DNA of 33,650 nt from Candidatus Aminicenantes bacterium (GTDB lineage: Bacteria > Acidobacteriota > Aminicenantia > UBA2199): NCBI GenBank assembly GCA_011049425.1, contig DSBM01000049.1:1-33650 (forward strand). Reading direction: 5' to 3'. The first letter of the stretch is position 1. Each line of letters opens with the position of its first letter. The position numbers and the translations under genes are program-made. The notes under the pieces are model-generated. The model saw only the letters and a list, made by a program, of their open reading frames with translations. It was not told the origin of the DNA and searched no databases. This document shows, piece after piece, positions 31,073 to 33,650 of this stretch.

Positions 31073-32606
31073 ACCGGGCATTTACCTGTTTCGCACCGCC
31101 TCCGGCAAAATCCTTTATATCGGCAAAGCCGCCAACCTGAAACAGCGCCTGTTCCAGTACTTTCTGTCTTCGCCTTCGCCCGTAGTCCGTCGCTTGCTGG
31201 AACGCAGCCAGGCGGTGGACTTCGTTTTGACGGACAATCCCGCTGAAGCCCTGCAACTGGAATACAATTTCATCCATCATTATCGTCCTCCCTTCAATGT
31301 TCGCCTTAAGGATGACAAATCGTATCCGGTGGTTGAAATCACCATGGGGGAAGAGTTCCCCGGGGTATATTTTTCCCGCAATCCCCGGGAGCGGAGTTTC
31401 GCGACACCCCATCTGGCGGATGCCGGCAAGGCGCGGGCCATGATCGACCTGATCATGCGTGTGTTCCTTCTGCGCAATTGCAAAGACGCGGTGTTTCGGC
31501 GTAAAGTTCCCTGTCTCTATTACCATATCCAGCGCTGTTCCGCTCCATGCGTTTTTCCCGAACAACGGGACGACTATCTTCGCCGGGCAAATGCAGCGGT
31601 GGCATTCCTTCGTGGAGAGAGGGCGGGAGTGGAAAAACGCCTGGAAGCGGCCATGCGGGAACACGCCGGCAACCTCGGTTTTGAGCAGGCGCAGCATCTG
31701 AAAGAGAGCCTGCGGGTATTGCGTGATTTTCCCTCGCGTTCCGTGGTGGCGGCCCGATCCAGGCATGCGTATGACGTGGTGGCGCTTCACCTGTCGGGAG
31801 AGGAAGCGGCGGTGATGCGTTTCGCGGTGGAAGCCGGCCACGCTGTTTCACGGGATTTTTTTACTTTTACTTCGCTGGCGGGCAACCCCGCCGCTGCAAT
31901 GGAAGAATTCCTGGTGACTTTCTACCGCAAGGCCAACCTGCCCTCAGCCTTGGAAGTGGATCCGCTGCCGGCGCATGTGCAGGATCTGGAAGGGATATTT
32001 GCCCGGTTGGCGGGACATAAAATTCGCATTCATCTCCCCCGGCGCGGACCCCGTCGCCACATGATGGACCTGGCGCGTCGCAATCTGGGGCTCTATGTCA
32101 ATCGTGAAGGTTTTGAGCGGGTGGCCGCGGAATTGCGGGAGCAACTCGGGCTGAATCATCTGCCGTTGCGCATCGAAGGCGTGGATATCTCCCATTTCTC
32201 CGGCAGAGAGCGGGTGGGATCTGTTGTCGTGTTCGAGAACGGCCGTCCGATTACTTCTGAGTACCGCAATTATCTGATCCGCAGCGCCCCGGCCGGCGAC
32301 ACCCATGCCATCCGCGAGGTCATGGAGCGGCGTTTCGGCCGCAAAGATCCCCCGGATCCCGATCTTTTGCTGATCGACGGCGGGAGCGACCAGCTGCGGG
32401 CGGCCATGGATGTCAAAGCCCGCCTGGGGTTCCGGGCGGACCTGATCAGCCTGGCCAAATCCGAGGAGCGGGTGTTTTGTGAAAACGGGGTCACTACCGT
32501 TTTCCCCGAGGGGTCGCCGGTGCGCTTCCTGTTGCAGAACGTGCGCGACGAGGCCCACCGCCGCGCCGTCACCCACCACCGCAAACGCCGCATGAAGAAA
32601 TCCTGA
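31038..32606 (+). CDS. uvrC: Excinuclease ABC subunit UvrC, lacking the C-terminal HhH region
   Basis: UvrC makes the dual incisions of nucleotide excision repair. The 522-residue protein has the GIY-YIG nuclease domain (P-G-I-Y-L-F, later I-L-Y-I-G-K-A), four cysteines of the Fe-S type (L-R-N-C, V-P-C, R-C-S-A-P-C), the UvrB-binding UVR motif (G-F-E-Q-A-Q-H-L-K-E) and the RNase H-like domain (G-V-D-I-S-H-F-S-G, L-L-L-I-D-G-G and R-D-E-A-H-R-R-A-V). Both catalytic modules look intact. It ends right after the H-R-K-R-R segment, so the tandem helix-hairpin-helix tail of about 70-90 residues common in the family is missing. No convincing HhH continues in any frame. The start is GTG at 31038, inside the BamD-like gene with a 35-base overlap; translation is probably coupled. 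Confidence 0.93.
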   Translation: MLKKSDLNPPAEPGIYLFRTASGKILYIGKAANLKQRLFQYFLSSPSPVVRRLLERSQAVDFVLTDNPAEALQLEYNFIHHYRPPFNVRLKDDKSYPVVEITMGEEFPGVYFSRNPRERSFATPHLADAGKARAMIDLIMRVFLLRNCKDAVFRRKVPCLYYHIQRCSAPCVFPEQRDDYLRRANAAVAFLRGERAGVEKRLEAAMREHAGNLGFEQAQHLKESLRVLRDFPSRSVVAARSRHAYDVVALHLSGEEAAVMRFAVEAGHAVSRDFFTFTSLAGNPAAAMEEFLVTFYRKANLPSALEVDPLPAHVQDLEGIFARLAGHKIRIHLPRRGPRRHMMDLARRNLGLYVNREGFERVAAELREQLGLNHLPLRIEGVDISHFSGRERVGSVVVFENGRPITSEYRNYLIRSAPAGDTHAIREVMERRFGRKDPPDPDLLLIDGGSDQLRAAMDVKARLGFRADLISLAKSEERVFCENGVTTVFPEGSPVRFLLQNVRDEAHRRAVTHHRKRRMKKS

Positions 32607-32714
32607 TTCCACCCTGCGTGAAAACGGCGCTTCTCCGGGGTATTCTCTATGCAGGAACGGCCATGGGAAATTTTCTTTTCGACGCCATCCTGAGCATTAA
32701 AGAGAAAATGGAAA

Positions 32715-32912
32715 ATGGGTGACAAACCGGTAAGGGACCCCCGCTTCGACGGACACCGGGATTTCGACCTGAAATCCCTTTCAACGAAGGACAAATTGCT
32801 CTACATGTCCCTGCAGATCGAGCTGCGCCACTACATCCGTACCCATGTCTGGCGGGTGGACGAACCCCGCCCCGATTCCCGGGATCCCGCCAATCCCGAC
32901 CCGACTACCTGA
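32715..32912 (+). CDS. Possible small hypothetical protein
   Basis: I do not recognise this 65-residue frame. It is charged, with a helical middle (STKDKLLYMSLQIELRHYI) and a proline/aspartate-rich end. The ATG at 32715 overlaps the stop of a 19-codon frame (32662-32721) that has AGGAAC before its own ATG, so the two could be coupled. It follows uvrC by 108 bases in the same direction. Amino acid balance is plausible for a real protein, but no family or strong ribosome site supports it. Confidence 0.4.
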   Translation: MGDKPVRDPRFDGHRDFDLKSLSTKDKLLYMSLQIELRHYIRTHVWRVDEPRPDSRDPANPDPTT

Positions 32913-33384
32913 ATTCTTCTCCAGGCCCAAAGGAAAAAAATCGCCGGCTCTTTGCCGATCTCCTCGCCAAACGTCAAGCTTGTTCGAATAAGCATCCAGT
33001 AGCCGGGTGTTCCCAGGTAGTGGTCTGCGCGGAATTGCATGAAAGACCCCGATTCTGCTTGTTTTCCGAACAAACTGCCTGGTCAGAAACTAAGCGCCTG
33101 CTGGATAAGAAGACCGTTTAATAAAGACGCGAGCGCAGCGAGTTAATGACAAGTATCTCGAATGACAGGCTATCTGAATGACTCGGGCGTTTTTTTTGTT
33201 TGGGACATTTGGATTTGAGTTATTTAAATTTGTTTGGGATTTCGGATTTCGTGCTTCGGATTTATGTCTCTATCAGTTTTAGCAACTGGGAACTGTGTTT
33301 ACTCCCTCAACTTCTTCTTTCCTGTTGAAATAATGGCAAGCATAGAGGGGCTACTAGTGGCAGGAGGAAACGAGTTGAATTCTA
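32913..33384. other. Non-coding stretch with tag repeats and AT-rich simple sequence
   Basis: No credible gene is seen. From about 33115 onward the G+C content drops sharply. The stretch holds a three-copy 16-bp repeat (33145-33188), a run of eight T (33190-33197) and repeated words: TTTGTTTGGGA at 33195-33205 and 33229-33239, and TTCGGATTT at 33241-33249 and 33255-33263. Such words look like decayed or dispersed intergenic repeats; origin unknown. Confidence 0.6.
33139..33197 (+). repeat. 16-bp tandem tag repeat with pairing ends and a T run
   Basis: AATGAC recurs at 33145, 33161 and 33177, an exact 16-base period; the first two units share most of the remaining ten bases (AAGTATCTCG and AGGCTATCTG). 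CGAGT (33139-33143) can pair with ACTCG (33181-33185), and eight T follow, so the transcript could also end here as a weak terminator of the uvrC operon. Layout is like the array at 1241-1320: fixed tag plus variable filler. Confidence 0.6.
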
Positions 33385-33650
33385 TCAGTACGGTCGAAAT
33401 TTTACAATATCAAGTAAAGCTGGGAAGTGATTCTTGGAAACACTCCGTATCTTCTTTTGCCATCCTTTCGGCAGTTCATTAAACAAGGTTTGCATAAATA
33501 CTCTCCTATCAATTCTTTTTAGGAGAAATTCGCCCAGAGTTCGAGCTGTGTAAGCGTCTTTCATGCGCTTTGCATTATCTTTTCTGCGCGGTAGTATCAA
33601 TAACTTTAAAAGAACGAAGACTTCCGGCTCAGGCACCCTGATATTGTATC
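33385..33650 (-). CDS. C-terminal part of a nucleotidyltransferase-like protein (cut by window edge)
   Basis: An open frame of 88 visible codons enters from the right edge and ends at the TGA complementary to 33385-33387. It reads ...Y-N-I-R-V-P-E-P-E-V-F-V-L-L-K-L-L-I-L-P-R-R-K-D-N-A-K-R-M-K-D and continues as a helical, basic tail. The pattern of a Pro-Glu-x-Phe helix followed by K-L-x-x-x-x-R-R-K-D-x-x-K-R-x-K-D recalls the C-terminal half of uncharacterised nucleotidyltransferase-like proteins. The catalytic N-terminal half lies outside. The region is much more AT-rich than the operons to the left, which would fit an acquired gene. Family call is tentative. Confidence 0.5.
   Translation of the reverse strand, partial: YNIRVPEPEVFVLLKLLILPRRKDNAKRMKDAYTARTLGEFLLKRIDRRVFMQTLFNELPKGWQKKIRSVSKNHFPALLDIVKFRPY

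Noticed and set aside
32831-33073. 80-codon minus-strand frame with a TTG start
   Set aside because: It overlaps the small frame at 32715-32912, has no ribosome site, and shows no family pattern; its Trp-rich tail looks accidental.
1-33650. tRNA, rRNA or riboswitch genes
   Set aside because: Reading for T-loop, rRNA core and common riboswitch motifs gave nothing convincing; a covariance-model search would be decisive.

Overview
The window reads as a chromosomal piece of a Gram-negative, rod-shaped bacterium of moderately high G+C. lpxB (lipid A) and a BamD-type lipoprotein point to an outer membrane, and mreBCD-mrdA-rodA to rod shape. Quinolinate synthase and a tungsten/molybdenum-type aldehyde:ferredoxin oxidoreductase suit an anaerobic or microaerobic lifestyle. 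The paired pseudopilins at the left end, one ending in Y-E-N-W and the other carrying a Y-N-E-W block, resemble those I know from Acidobacteriota-type genomes. An uncultured acidobacterial or aminicenantial lineage is my best guess, but this is inference from gene style, not a placement.

Layout. (1) 1-1147, minus: two type II secretion/type IV pilus-like pseudopilins translationally coupled to lpxB, which is cut by the window edge. (2) 1148-1504: non-coding, with an unusual four-copy 23-bp array whose variable parts are different small palindromes. (3) 1505-4044: a class I aminotransferase and nadA diverging from a shared promoter region, then a small NifU-type Fe-S protein behind its own promoter. 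(4) 4046-6920, minus: an aldehyde:ferredoxin oxidoreductase and a class II aldolase-like enzyme, overlapping. (5) 6958-10449: clpS-clpA-aat, the adaptor, unfoldase and tRNA-dependent transferase of the bacterial N-degron pathway, behind a consensus promoter with a duplicated -35 block. (6) 10499-20674: an envelope protein with a FecR-like region, the elongasome genes mreB-mreC-mreD-mrdA-rodA, then a two-part radical SAM protein, a SpoU-type RNA methyltransferase and queH, nearly all overlapping. (7) 20752-26313: single genes for a ceramidase-like membrane protein, a secreted beta-helix protein, a GT-C-type membrane glycosyltransferase and a secreted CARDB protein. (8) 26583-28730, minus: a long RelA/SpoT (p)ppGpp enzyme. 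(9) 28870-32606: a PASTA protein, rpe, a BamD-like lipoprotein and uvrC, overlapping head to tail; UvrC lacks the usual C-terminal helix-hairpin-helix tail. (10) 32607-33650: a possible small gene, an AT-richer non-coding stretch with a second short tag array (16-bp period), and the C-terminal part of a nucleotidyltransferase-like gene running off the edge.

Most of the window is envelope building, stress control and RNA modification, in tight operons. I found no tRNA, rRNA, CRISPR array, transposase or recognisable defence system. The most unusual signals are the 23-bp array with covarying palindromes, the oxidoreductase/aldolase pair with a Cys/His-rich insert, the tandem duplication at the clpS promoter, the shortened UvrC, and two promoters placed so that transcripts would start at or near the start codon.
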